36,298 nt of DNA, taken from an uncultured Schlesneria sp. Its GTDB lineage: Bacteria > Planctomycetota > Planctomycetia > Planctomycetales > Planctomycetaceae. Shown piece by piece: positions 23,701 through 31,190 of the stretch; positions within the stretch are counted from its first letter, which is position 1; each line of letters begins with the position of its first letter. Position numbers and translations under genes: made by a program. The stretch spans positions 1 to 36,298 of the forward strand of contig CAIMFH010000129.1 of NCBI GenBank assembly GCA_903840265.1. Direction: 5' to 3'. Under the pieces are notes generated by a model. The model worked only from the letters and a program-made list of their open reading frames with translations, had not been told where the DNA came from and searched no databases.

Positions 23701-24102
23701 GAAATGACTGTCAGTCAGCAGGTATGGCATGTACTCGAGAGGTGTGATCGAATCATTGCGACCGAATGTCTTGCCACCAAGATGACTCGCGCGTCCCATC
23801 GTACCCAGGCCGTTTCCGATCATCCTCTGGGGTAGGTCCTGTGACTCTTCGTCCGGCTCAGTCGCTCTCTCTGATTCCGGGTCAGCCTTGAGTGGGGTTT
23901 CTTTCTGGGCCGGCTCTTCGGTGGAAGGCACGACTTCGGTTGGTTGAAAAGATGAAATGGGTGGAGGATATGAGTCATTTGCCTGCAACGATCGCGGCCA
24001 ATGATCATCCATCCCAATCAGGATGCAGATGAGCATCAGAGCGCGGGCAGATGCCGCTCTCCACTCTGAAGCCAACCTGAATTGAATCTTCGCCAACATC
24101 AT
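20773..24102 (-). CDS. Inverse-autotransporter-like protein with beta-helix passenger (1109 aa)
   Basis: ATG 24102 has AGGGG 6 nt upstream; a longer frame starts at 24168. A hydrophobic stretch (ALMLICILIGM) near residues 21-31 follows a long basic start and may act as signal. Residues ~55-95 are Glu/Pro-rich. From ~120 to ~340 comes a beta-barrel-like region with alternating strands and the segment FIFADVRGFVTNRSQVGGNI, typical of the N-terminal barrel (IAT_beta-type) of inverse autotransporters. The passenger from ~400 to the end is a right-handed beta-helix rich in N, T, S, G and I. It ends NGNFIAAP without another domain. Surface display of an adhesin-like beta-helix is inferred. Confidence 0.82.
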   Translation of the reverse strand: MMLAKIQFRLASEWRAASARALMLICILIGMDDHWPRSLQANDSYPPPISSFQPTEVVPSTEEPAQKETPLKADPESERATEPDEESQDLPQRMIGNGLGTMGRASHLGGKTFGRNDSITPLEYMPYLLTDSHFIFADVRGFVTNRSQVGGNIGVGYRRLVDEWNAWGGASVWYDADQSTSKMFQQVGFSFEGLIQRFELRSNVYLPFTSSQTFSNTISNASFSGNQLLYSRSLSVGNALRGVDAEVGYSLPVLDRHVVRGYVGGYHFDGGSTGGVNGFKARVEGVINNTITAQTLYTHDKLYGSNLMVGLSMQFPFGNNHPTTGWNRNTPSPFRFVERNYNVIVAQSQINAVNQVAIDPATDKPYIVEQVYAPTSGPVAGTPDGTSAHPFSTVAAAQAAGGDVIFVQSGSVLNEAITLTSGQHLFGQRNVIETLPTTGGNVRIPNLLQAGQQLPTIQNVTGTAVTLASNTEVAGFAITGSSGHGIFGSGVSGVSLHDLTFASIGGDAINLTNSSGNVAIRNTQITSATGNGIVFNGGNPNITYFGAGNTITAQGNGFVLENLSGGAIAINDLSLKNIGGTGLVINSVATDATFASLAISQSGTGGTGGSAVDISGTTKSGNRDATYNFTGSTNVTSPNANGFSVSGTDAIINVANLNVTSSSSSPAISLANASSKITLDNVAVNTHNAMGLSANNAASLQVNGGSFTTVNAPAIDVESSAINAKLGSVSVNGGAYGIKLEASTGNFTIAGNGAYATGGVIQNTTTAGILVNSFGSTTLSWVDFVNNGVGIQSTGSAQLNLSDLRISGSTGYAIDSLNDSTVSLTASILTTNGATNGGTVRIQANTTGLYTSSITKNTITDANANGTAVQFLTQASGAGATLNLLATGNILSGFGSGSTMIGTNWTGPVTATISTNSIYSYGPGITAISLQDPSTTSLLTGTIASNLIYFDTAAATSGTGIWVIDGQSGHSSTGTSTLSLATNKITFQGTGGTGLRFGLYAASTDTITGNSIIDQAGGATGMLFDYVAANSVATITTNGVTLLAGDTTTHRGIIFSQVAPKLNLSFPVASAASITNNIYNTTTPADAFSIPVGTAIGGIVINGNFIAAP

Positions 24103-24718
24103 GGTTGCCCCTGCTCGCGCGTCGATTGCGAGACCGATTCCAGCTGATGCACATCGCCAACGCATCACGACGAGGTGAATGTACTGAGTCGCGTCGACTC
24201 AGGCAGGGAAGTTGCGATTCGGGAAGTCGCCTGGTGAGCGAGTCGAGTCTGGAGTGGTATGCGTATAAACTCGATGAACAATCACGTCGAGGTCTGGAGT
24301 GGGGTTCAAAGGCGAGGCTGTGGGAGAATTCAGAAACCTGCTGGAAACATGATGGATTTGTCAGAAACGGCCTCATCACGGAACGTGTGCGGCGGGCGTT
24401 CGCGATCTGTACGGTGACGCCTTTGACGAATTCATTCGCCGCTTGGAGGAAGCGATGGTGGCAGCGGTCTGTTCGTACGTCGGCTGAACAACTCTCACCG
24501 TCGAAAAACGGCTGACAACCACTTCAGGCTGGCCGCTTTCATGGATTTGACCGGCAATCAAAGCCGATGTGCTGGCATTTCGCGCCCAGATCAATGTCAT
24601 CAAGCTCCATATCTGACGAGGTTCACAGAGAAACCTCTAGTAAGCAGAATTCGGCGAGACTACGGTCTTGCCGAGTTTAGGCGTTGCCCGTCACACGGGT
24701 TGATGAGAGGAGCTGACG
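24103..24718. other. Gap without a supported gene
   Basis: Short ORFs on both strands lack start signals and look random. A 10-bp stem-loop, TCGGCGAGAC-TACG-GTCTTGCCGA (24651-24674, one G-U pair), lies 45 bp before the lipoprotein start and could be a leader hairpin or a terminator of an upstream transcript. Nothing else is visible. Confidence 0.5.
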
Positions 24719-25144
24719 ATGTCAAATGTTCGGACCTTGCTGCTGATGGCTGGCGTGTCCGTGCTGCCCACGGGTTGCGCACTCACAGTTCCCCTCGTCG
24801 GACACGACTATGCTCAGTATAAGGGTGATTCTCTGTCAGCGCAGAACGCCACGCACCTGATCGCGAATGAGGCGCTGTATCCTCCCTATCAGATCCGGGC
24901 CGGCAAGCTTCAGGATGGCGAGAAAGAAGTGTGTGAACTTCCTGAAGGAACTCCGATTGAATTTCGTTCCTTCTGGCGGGCCAGCCGCATGAGATTAATG
25001 GGAGCACCGATTCGCAGCGATTACGCGCTGGTAATGGTGGACTCCCCCGTTGTCGGGCGGGTCGCAGCCGAGTTGCCGATGTCGCAATTGGATGGTGTCT
25101 TTGATAGTGACGAGCAGAATCCAAAAACGGTGAAAAATGATTGA
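24719..25144 (+). CDS. Small lipoprotein (141 aa)
   Basis: ATG 24719 follows GAGAGGAGC. The N-terminus LLLMAGVSVLPTGC is a lipoprotein signal with a lipobox ending at Cys20, so the protein is anchored by lipid. The mature part has no repeats or known domain; it shows a PEGTPIEFRSFWRASRMRLM segment and ends in charged residues. It faces the secreted 75-aa gene 82 bp downstream on the other strand. Confidence 0.75.
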   Translation: MSNVRTLLLMAGVSVLPTGCALTVPLVGHDYAQYKGDSLSAQNATHLIANEALYPPYQIRAGKLQDGEKEVCELPEGTPIEFRSFWRASRMRLMGAPIRSDYALVMVDSPVVGRVAAELPMSQLDGVFDSDEQNPKTVKND

Positions 25145-25226
25145 TCTGGATCTTAGGGTCTTAGTGTCCGCGAGATGGCCGTGTCGCCCACCCAGGCGGA
25201 GGTCGTCCGCTGGATTGTTCGCCGGA

Positions 25227-25454
25227 CTAATATTCTGGTGAGCCGTTCCCACGGATGTAGTCTCCGTAACGCGTTCGTTCAAATGCAAAAAAACTTCGAG
25301 TTCTGTTCTGCCACGATTTCCACACAGACGGCCGGGCGTTCGTGTTTTGCACTTTGACGAGAGGCAATGGTTTCGGTGCCGAATCGGCCTGAACCGTCCC
25401 TGCCACTCCTGCCAGCAAGACCGCTCCACATGCAGACAATTTCAGTATGTTCAT
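25227..25454 (-). CDS. Small secreted protein (75 aa)
   Basis: ATG 25454 has GAGGATC just upstream; the longer frame reaching 25580 overlaps other sequence with no start signal. A clear signal peptide (ILKLSACGAVLLAGVAGTVQA, cleavage after ~VQA) leaves a ~50-aa basic mature part (PSVWKSWQNRTRSFFAFERT). Small secreted proteins of this sort are common in planctomycetes. Function unknown. Confidence 0.65.
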   Translation of the reverse strand: MNILKLSACGAVLLAGVAGTVQADSAPKPLPLVKVQNTNARPSVWKSWQNRTRSFFAFERTRYGDYIRGNGSPEY

Positions 25455-25762
25455 GATCCTCGGTTTCTCCTGAAAGAGGGTCGCGAAGTGCTCCATGGAG
25501 TATCCGTTCTCCACAAAGGTATAGATCGACTTCTGCGCCGCCCTTGCTTGACGACTCAAGGGAATCTCATGCAAATGCAAGTAATCAGAGAAACAGGCCA
25601 GCTATGGATGCGAGATCTATCCCATACGGAAAAGGCGACCGCCTGGCGAAGGGTTCTTCAGCCGCTTGTCTATTCCGTTGACGGGCTGTGAACGCGCCAC
25701 CAGCAACTCTGCTGCCGATGCCTCAACTGATCGGAGCGGCAATCGCGAGCGACTTGCCGTTT

Positions 25763-27313
25763 TCAATTCTTTGGCGTTGAAGGTGTTTTCGGAACGACAT
25801 TGCTGGCGTCTTCGCCTACGAGCCTGAGCGCTTCCGCGATCAGCTTTTCAGCTTCATCCGGGCGACCTTTATCCAGCAGTGGGCCCACTTGCTGCATCAC
25901 CTTTTGGATGGGCGACACGTCCTGTCCGTTGCGCTGCATCTTCTCGGCACCGCGCATGATTCGCTGGACCTTCTCCGCAAGCTGGTGGGGAGGGCCTCCG
26001 GGGCGACGCACCATTGCGGGTCGCTGGCCGGGATTTTCGAGTTGCTGCCGTGCAGCAGCGTCGCGTTTGCGAATGAACTTCTTCATCGAGGCGACGATGT
26101 CATCGTAATTGCGGTCTTCCGGGTTCGTGATCCGTCGATGAGGAAATGGATCGGCCAGAAGGTCGGTCTTGATCAGAGCGTATTTGGCGTCGAGAATGGC
26201 ACACAATCGTTCGGGTTCAAAGTACTTGTCGAGAATGATTCGCGCAGTGTCGCGGTATCGCTTCAGCAGCACTGGGTCGGCGACAATGCGATCCAGAAGC
26301 GGATGCGGTTGCTGCTCCGGGGCCGGCCAGGCGGCGTTCCAATCGTCCAGCACATGGATCTGTCCGAAAGCGACTTCGCAGAATCCGACATCCAGATCCC
26401 ATGGCAGGTACTGCCAGCGCTGCTGTTTGCCATCGTAATACAAATAGTAGTTGTGAGGATTCCAGCCTGTGAGCTGGTCGAACGCGCCGGCAAACAACAT
26501 CACCGCCGTCACTCGCAGGAAGTTGTCGACAGCGAACTTCGATTCCAGATTTGCCGCGAAGTCTTCGGCTGGCGACTGATTGATCATTCCAATGAACTCG
26601 ACCAGTCGACGATGCCCTTTCTTGGAGGACTTCGTTTCAGGTTCGAACGTCCGCTCGTAGGCCGTTGGATCATCGCCGAGGAATTGAAGATTACCACCGG
26701 GCCCTCCTTCATCGACCTTGAACAGCATGCCGTTCGGATCAGTCAGACGTTGCTGGACGAAGACCTCATCGATCCGTTCCACATTGACGTACAGGCCGTG
26801 GTACTTTCCGTTCAGATAGAGCTTGGCGTAGTTGCAACGTTGTGTCGTGATGCCCTGGTCGCGCAGAATCTCGGTCACAATCGGTTCGCTGAAGAGGCTG
26901 CCGAACTGGACGGCGTTGTCGAAGGAAACTCGCCGCAGACCCAGGAAACGCTGGTCGTCGGTGAACTCATCAAACTTGATCAGGAAGCTGCGTTTGTGCT
27001 GCTGAGTCGGCGAAGATGAGCTATTTCCCTTAAATCGGATCGCCACGTTGTCGATGGAAATGTCTCGCCACCGGAACGAGGCTCGTCCGTAGACCCGCTC
27101 GGGCAACGCCGTCCGCATCCGATTCAGCTCGTCTTCGGCAACTTGCAAATGGATCGATTGCACTTCGTTGGGACGGTAGAAGTCGTTCTCGCTGACCTCA
27201 GTGGCCTTTGATGTCTGTGCTGCCGAAATACGCCCGTCGGCGATCACCATGGTGATTGCCAGACAGGCAGCAAGAATCCAACTAGCAGAGCGATGACGGA
27301 TCGGCATGGGCAT
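25763..27313 (-). CDS. CotH-kinase domain protein, secreted
   Basis: ATG 27313 (or 27307) precedes a signal peptide (SWILAACLAITMVIADG). The CotH body contains IHLQVAEDELNRM, VAIRFKGNSSSSP (the RFKGNSS motif), KRSFLIKFDEF, a YAKLYLNGKYHGLYVNVE strand pair, PNGMLFKVDEGG and LPWDLDVGFCEV with the D-x-D metal-binding end. Spore coat CotH phosphorylates coat proteins on serine; exported planctomycete homologues have no assigned substrate. The C-terminal ~120 residues are helical and basic, with PGQRPAMVRRPGGPP. The 516-aa length fits the group. Confidence 0.88.
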   Translation of the reverse strand: MPMPIRHRSASWILAACLAITMVIADGRISAAQTSKATEVSENDFYRPNEVQSIHLQVAEDELNRMRTALPERVYGRASFRWRDISIDNVAIRFKGNSSSSPTQQHKRSFLIKFDEFTDDQRFLGLRRVSFDNAVQFGSLFSEPIVTEILRDQGITTQRCNYAKLYLNGKYHGLYVNVERIDEVFVQQRLTDPNGMLFKVDEGGPGGNLQFLGDDPTAYERTFEPETKSSKKGHRRLVEFIGMINQSPAEDFAANLESKFAVDNFLRVTAVMLFAGAFDQLTGWNPHNYYLYYDGKQQRWQYLPWDLDVGFCEVAFGQIHVLDDWNAAWPAPEQQPHPLLDRIVADPVLLKRYRDTARIILDKYFEPERLCAILDAKYALIKTDLLADPFPHRRITNPEDRNYDDIVASMKKFIRKRDAAARQQLENPGQRPAMVRRPGGPPHQLAEKVQRIMRGAEKMQRNGQDVSPIQKVMQQVGPLLDKGRPDEAEKLIAEALRLVGEDASNVVPKTPSTPKN

Positions 27314-27504
27314 GAACCTGTTCGGACACCGATTGGTGTGAGGCAATTCAACTCAGATTGCTCTGGTCTATCGCCCGCACAGGTCCATTTCAATCTCGGC
27401 GAACCAGGATGTCGCTGAAGCTACCGTTTCATCCCGTACTAAAACCCAAGTCGGGCTCTAAATTCCGCGAGGAGGTTCCGCGGGGCGATCATTAACGGCC
27501 TGGC

Positions 27505-27666
27505 CTAGGATCCCTCGTGGACGATCGTCTTCAGGCGCAGTGCGACGATCTCGTCCTTGGCCTGCTTCATTTTGTCGAGTTGTTGTCGCAGGGACTTCAA
27601 TTACTCTTCCGCCGCCGCCAATCCTTTCTCGCGCTCATCCAAATCCTGTTCGAACTGCTGCCCCAT
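27505..27666 (-). pseudogene. Coiled-coil gene remnant
   Basis: On the minus strand, ATG 27666 starts a frame reading QQFEQDLDEREKGLAAAEE, then a TAA (27601-27603), and continues in the same frame as LKSLRQQLDKMKQAKDEIVA to a TAG at 27505. Heptad-like composition on both sides of the stop shows a former coiled-coil gene. A pattern of EREK...LAAAEE..LKxLxxQLDKxK is common in planctomycete coiled-coil proteins. The remaining ~160 bp of the gap towards 27347 holds nothing else I can support. Confidence 0.5.
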
Positions 27667-27684
27667 TCAGAGGAGATACGCGAG

Positions 27685-28695
27685 TCACGTCCCCGCGCCG
27701 ATCCACTCTTGAAACTTCGGCTCGTCGACGTTGCGACCGCTGATGGTGATGACGATGTCGCCGGTGCCGCTGAGATCGGTCAGGCCGTTGAGCACGGCGG
27801 CGGTGGCGATGGCTCCTGATGGCTCAGTGCGCAGGCCGTGATGTTCATACAGCCAGCGCATGGCCTCGCGCGTGGTGTTGTCTGGGACGGCAACTGCTTT
27901 GCTCACGTAGCGCTGGAGGATCGGCCAGTTGTGTTCGCCCACGTCGTACGACAGCAGGCCATCGCAGATACTTTTTGGTCGCTCGATGCGGACTCGCTGG
28001 CCTGCCCGGAGTGATTGGCAAAAGTCGTCGGCTCCGGCGGGTTCGACACCGATGATCTGAGCGGTGGGGTGAAGATCGGCGATCGCGAGAGCATGTCCGG
28101 CCATGATGCCACCCCCGCTGACCTGGCAGAGGAAATGAGAGATGTTACGGCCCATCTGCCGCAGATCACGACCGATCTGGAGGCCGCCGACTCCGTTGCC
28201 GGCGATCACATGCAGATCGTTATAGGGAGAAGCCTGGACTGCTCGTTCGCCTTCGGCAATTTCTTTAGCGATCCGATCTCGCTCACCTGTTTCATGATCG
28301 CGAGCGGCGTTGTAAGTGCGGATTTCGGCACCGAACGAGCGTGTCAGTTCAAACTTGACCTGAGGCGCGGTGTCCGGCATCAACACGATGACTCGTTTGC
28401 CGTACCTCATCCCCGCGAACGAGATCCCCGACGCAAAGTTTCCAGACGAATGAGCGACCACAGGTCGATCGCTGACTTCTTCAGCATGATGAGCCATCCA
28501 ATTCAACGCACCGAGCAGCTTAAACGAACCGACGGGAGTCCAACCGTAGTCCTTAAACCAGACGCGACGGTCAGAGGGTAGCTTCAATTCTCGTTCAAGC
28601 CGATACGACCGAATCAACGGCGCCGGAGACAGATGTTCATTGATGATGGCCTCCGCCTCATGGACATTCTGCATCGTCGCGATTCGATCCGGCAT
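27685..28695 (-). CDS. Threonine dehydratase-like PLP enzyme (336 aa)
   Basis: A fold-type II PLP enzyme. Lys59 in VGSFKLLGA is the cofactor lysine, SSGNF (83-87) the phosphate/substrate loop (the usual SxGNH has Phe instead of His) and VSGGGIMAG (192-200) the glycine loop for the PLP phosphate. It lacks the C-terminal ACT regulatory domain of the biosynthetic form (336 aa against ~510), so it resembles the short catabolic type or a related serine/threonine ammonia-lyase, or diaminopropionate-like branch. AGGAG precedes ATG 28695. No amino-acid pathway genes adjoin it. Confidence 0.85.
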   Translation of the reverse strand: MPDRIATMQNVHEAEAIINEHLSPAPLIRSYRLERELKLPSDRRVWFKDYGWTPVGSFKLLGALNWMAHHAEEVSDRPVVAHSSGNFASGISFAGMRYGKRVIVLMPDTAPQVKFELTRSFGAEIRTYNAARDHETGERDRIAKEIAEGERAVQASPYNDLHVIAGNGVGGLQIGRDLRQMGRNISHFLCQVSGGGIMAGHALAIADLHPTAQIIGVEPAGADDFCQSLRAGQRVRIERPKSICDGLLSYDVGEHNWPILQRYVSKAVAVPDNTTREAMRWLYEHHGLRTEPSGAIATAAVLNGLTDLSGTGDIVITISGRNVDEPKFQEWIGAGT

Positions 28696-28786
28696 TGTTG
28701 GCTCCTATTTGAGACATGGCTGACGAGTGAAGATAGTTCAGGATGCAATGATAATGATAATGCGTATCGCCGCGTCGAGATGAACT

Positions 28787-29461
28787 TTAACCGGGTGACC
28801 GCTTCTTCCTTGACGTGGGATTGGCGGCCAATCGCGCGAGTACGTTTTCCAGTCCTTGCCGCGCTTGATTCAATGGAGTGATGTCGTCCCGCATGACGAA
28901 CAGGAAATTCGCCGTCAGGAGCATCCCTTCCGTTTCAAAAGCGGCTTGAGCGATATCCGACTGAGGCCTGATTTCGCCGTTTGCCTGGGCATCAGCGAAA
29001 CACTGGGTCAGCAAGGTCAGCCATGCGTCCAGTACTTTGGAAACGCGATCTCGTGCCAGCCCAGGTCGTGTGTCAAGTTCCGCGAGGACGGCCGCAAAAA
29101 AGCAGCCGCCGGGAAATACCTTCCGCTCTAAATGAAGCAGGAACGAATCCGCCAGAGCGCGGACTCGCCGCAGTCCTGCCGGTGCCGCCATCGCGGGCTG
29201 AAGCACTTCACGTTCGAAGATATGGGTGGCCGTTTCGATCGTCGCCAGATCCAACTCTTCCTTGGACTTGAAGTGGGCATATAGCCCGCTCTTGCTCATC
29301 CCGACTTCCGCAGCCAACTCACCAATCGACAGGCCTTCGAGACCTTTCACGGTCACCAGCTTGGCGGCGGTGAGCAGAATGGTGGCGCGGCTGAGCTGGC
29401 CAGCCGAGCGGCGGCCCTCGCCGCTTGGAGCATCTGTTTGTTCTAACTTTTGTTTTGCCAT
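28787..29461 (-). CDS. TetR/AcrR family repressor
   Basis: The frame extends upstream to 29599, but ATG 29461 with AAGGT is the likely start, giving 224 aa. The helix-turn-helix is typical: ILLTAAKLVTVKGLEGLSIG, ELAAEVGMSKSGLYAHFKSK. A C-terminal ligand-binding domain follows, with GGCFFAAVLAELDTRPG. Two operator palindromes lie immediately upstream, so autorepression and control of the divergent tautomerase are expected. Confidence 0.9.
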   Translation of the reverse strand: MAKQKLEQTDAPSGEGRRSAGQLSRATILLTAAKLVTVKGLEGLSIGELAAEVGMSKSGLYAHFKSKEELDLATIETATHIFEREVLQPAMAAPAGLRRVRALADSFLLHLERKVFPGGCFFAAVLAELDTRPGLARDRVSKVLDAWLTLLTQCFADAQANGEIRPQSDIAQAAFETEGMLLTANFLFVMRDDITPLNQARQGLENVLARLAANPTSRKKRSPG

Positions 29462-29464
29462 ACC

Positions 29465-29526
29465 TTGAAAATAGCACGATCGGTCGTTAACTTCAAGAAA
29501 TGTATTAGCACGACCGATCGTGCTAT
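29465..29526. promoter_or_regulatory. Twin TetR operators in the divergent promoter
   Basis: O1 is ATAGCACGATCGGTCGTTAA (29471-29490). O2 at 29505-29526 is its reverse complement with two extra bases near the end, and is itself a palindrome, TAGCACGA-CCGA-TCGTGCTA. The minus-strand sequence has TTGAAG and TATTTT 17 bp apart with O1 between them. That would put the regulator's transcription start almost at its ATG, so a nearly leaderless message is possible; the plus-strand promoter may begin with TTGAAA (29465-29470). Confidence 0.75.
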
Positions 29527-29633
29527 TCGTGGTGATGTTCGTCACGGTACGCGAATTCGACAGTGCGCACTTTTCAAGTTGCGGTGCGTACTGAAGCACA
29601 TCAGCAACTTAGACATCTGGATGGAGCGCTCCT

Positions 29634-29855
29634 ATGCCACTACTGAACGTCAAATTGATCGAAGGCGTTTTCTCGCACGCACAAAAGCAGGAGATGATTC
29701 GCAAACTCACGGACACGATGGTTTCCATCGAGGGCGAGAACATGCGTCCGGTGACCTGGGTCGTGATCGAAGAGGTCAAAAGTGGCGAGTGGGGAATCGG
29801 TGGCAACCCCCTGACGACGAGCGACGTGCAGGCCCTGGCCGCAGGTCAGTCCTGA
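29634..29855 (+). CDS. 4-oxalocrotonate tautomerase family protein
   Basis: A 73-aa protein beginning MPLLNVKLIEGVFSHAQKQE. The proline after the start methionine becomes the catalytic N-terminal Pro1 of the tautomerase superfamily once Met is removed. Length and the KQEMIRKLTDTMV helix fit the 4-oxalocrotonate tautomerase type. It is divergent from, and probably regulated by, the TetR gene across the shared operators. A detoxification or aromatic-degradation side role is likely, substrate unknown. Confidence 0.85.
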   Translation: MPLLNVKLIEGVFSHAQKQEMIRKLTDTMVSIEGENMRPVTWVVIEEVKSGEWGIGGNPLTTSDVQALAAGQS

Positions 29856-29872
29856 ACGTTCCGATTATCGTG

Positions 29873-29927
29873 GACTCTCTCTCCGGTGACCGGCGAAGTT
29901 CGGAGATTGCTCTCGCCGGAGAGAGTC
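29873..29927 (+). terminator. Hairpin after the tautomerase gene
   Basis: GACTCTCT(CT)CCGG (29873-29886) pairs with CCGGAGAGAGTC (29916-29927), a long stem with a two-base bulge. A short CCATTTTCG follows; the U-run is weak, so termination is probable but not certain. The sequence from here to 30190 shows no gene. Confidence 0.5.
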
Positions 29928-29940
29928 TCCATTTTCGAAG

Positions 29941-30190
29941 TTAGAAATTAGCCTTTTGCTATTCGCGCGAAGGCGCGCGTCGGAAGATGGCGATCCACTG
30001 GGTGTTGATTCCTGTGATTCGAATACTACAACGTCCAGCCGGATATTCCCGATTTAGGGGTCGAGGCGATTTGTTGCTTTGGAAAACACACAACAGTGAA
30101 TGCGAAGATTATTTCATGATAGGATTCTGAATTGGTCAAAGTATACTCGTCTCGAATCCACCTCGCTCGTCAACTCCCGGGAGTCGCATC
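29941..30190. other. Gap of 250 bp, no gene seen
   Basis: The stretch is AT-richer than its neighbours. It presumably carries the promoter of the next gene, but no consensus pair is convincing. A GGGAG ribosome site (30179-30183) belongs to the TTG start at 30191. Confidence 0.4.
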
Positions 30191-31126
30191 TTGGCGTCAG
30201 TCAGCCGTCGATTGGTCTTTGTCTGGGTTGTGTGCGTGGCAAACACGCTGTTTGCCGCGGAGCCTGTTCCGGCAGATCTGCAAAAGATCGTGGCGAATTC
30301 GGTGAAGCAGTATGTTGATGCTTTTTCGAAACATGACGCCAAAGCCGTGGCCGCGTTGTTCACCGCCGAAGCAGAATACGTTGACGCGAGTGGGACCGTG
30401 TTTCATGGTCGGAAGACCATCGAAGCCGAATTGAAATCATCGTTCGATCAGGATCCTGCGGGAACGCTGGCAATCGAAGTGACTTCGATTCGTCCCGTCG
30501 CACCAGGACTACTGATTGAAGAGGGAGTGTCGACGTTCACGCCGAAAGAAAAAGAGGCCACTGCCGGTCGGACTCGGTATACGACGACTCACGTGAAGCA
30601 GGCGGATGGGACGTGGCTGATCGCCAGCGTTCGCGAACTGGAGACTGCCGAGTTGTCTCCGCATGAGCAGCTGAAGGCTCTGGCTTGGCTGGAAGGCCGC
30701 TGGCGAGAGGAGATCGGCACGGACGTGGTGAGATCCGTTTGGAAATGGGCGGAGGGGGGCAACTTCCTGGTGAGCGAATTCAGCGTCGCCTCAAGCGGTC
30801 AACCGGCGACGAAGGGTGTTCATCGTATTGGGTGGGATGCAGAGCGGAACCAGTTTCGATCTTGGATTTTCGACGCGGCCGGCGGGCATTCGGACGGCTG
30901 GTGGACGCCGGCACCGGATGGTTCGTGGTCCGTACAACTCAGCGGTGTCAGCGCGAGCGGTGTGCGTCGCAGTTCGCTGGTGACTTATGCGAAGGATGGC
31001 GTCAACGCGATCGTGGTTACGCAAGAGAAGCACATTCAGGCGGGAACGACCCTGCCCGACAGTTCACATCGCGTTGTTCGAGAAGCTCCGGAACCGGTAC
31101 CCACGCCCGTGCCTGCGAAACGCTAG
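30191..31126 (+). CDS. Secreted SgcJ/EcaC-like (NTF2-fold) protein
   Basis: TTG 30191 is seven bases after GGGAG and starts directly before a signal peptide (RRLVFVWVVCVANTLFAAE), so I accept the unusual start. Residues ~29-155 form an NTF2/SnoaL-type domain: IVANSVKQYVDAFSKHDAKA, VAALFTAEAEYVDASGTVFH, GRKTIEAEL. The second half (~160-295) is a beta-rich domain with WLEGRWREE and WKWAEGGNFLVSEF, seen in planctomycete proteins of this type. Exported role unknown. Confidence 0.85.
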   Translation: MASVSRRLVFVWVVCVANTLFAAEPVPADLQKIVANSVKQYVDAFSKHDAKAVAALFTAEAEYVDASGTVFHGRKTIEAELKSSFDQDPAGTLAIEVTSIRPVAPGLLIEEGVSTFTPKEKEATAGRTRYTTTHVKQADGTWLIASVRELETAELSPHEQLKALAWLEGRWREEIGTDVVRSVWKWAEGGNFLVSEFSVASSGQPATKGVHRIGWDAERNQFRSWIFDAAGGHSDGWWTPAPDGSWSVQLSGVSASGVRRSSLVTYAKDGVNAIVVTQEKHIQAGTTLPDSSHRVVREAPEPVPTPVPAKR

Positions 31127-31190
31127 GTCGCCGAACTCGCGAAGTCAGCCCGTATCAATTTCAGCCGTCTTGATTAGAGGGACTCGTTAG

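Noticed and set aside
25889-27019. 376-aa plus-strand open frame opposite the CotH gene
   Set aside because: Antisense to a well-supported conserved gene, composition follows the opposite strand's codon pattern, no start signal.
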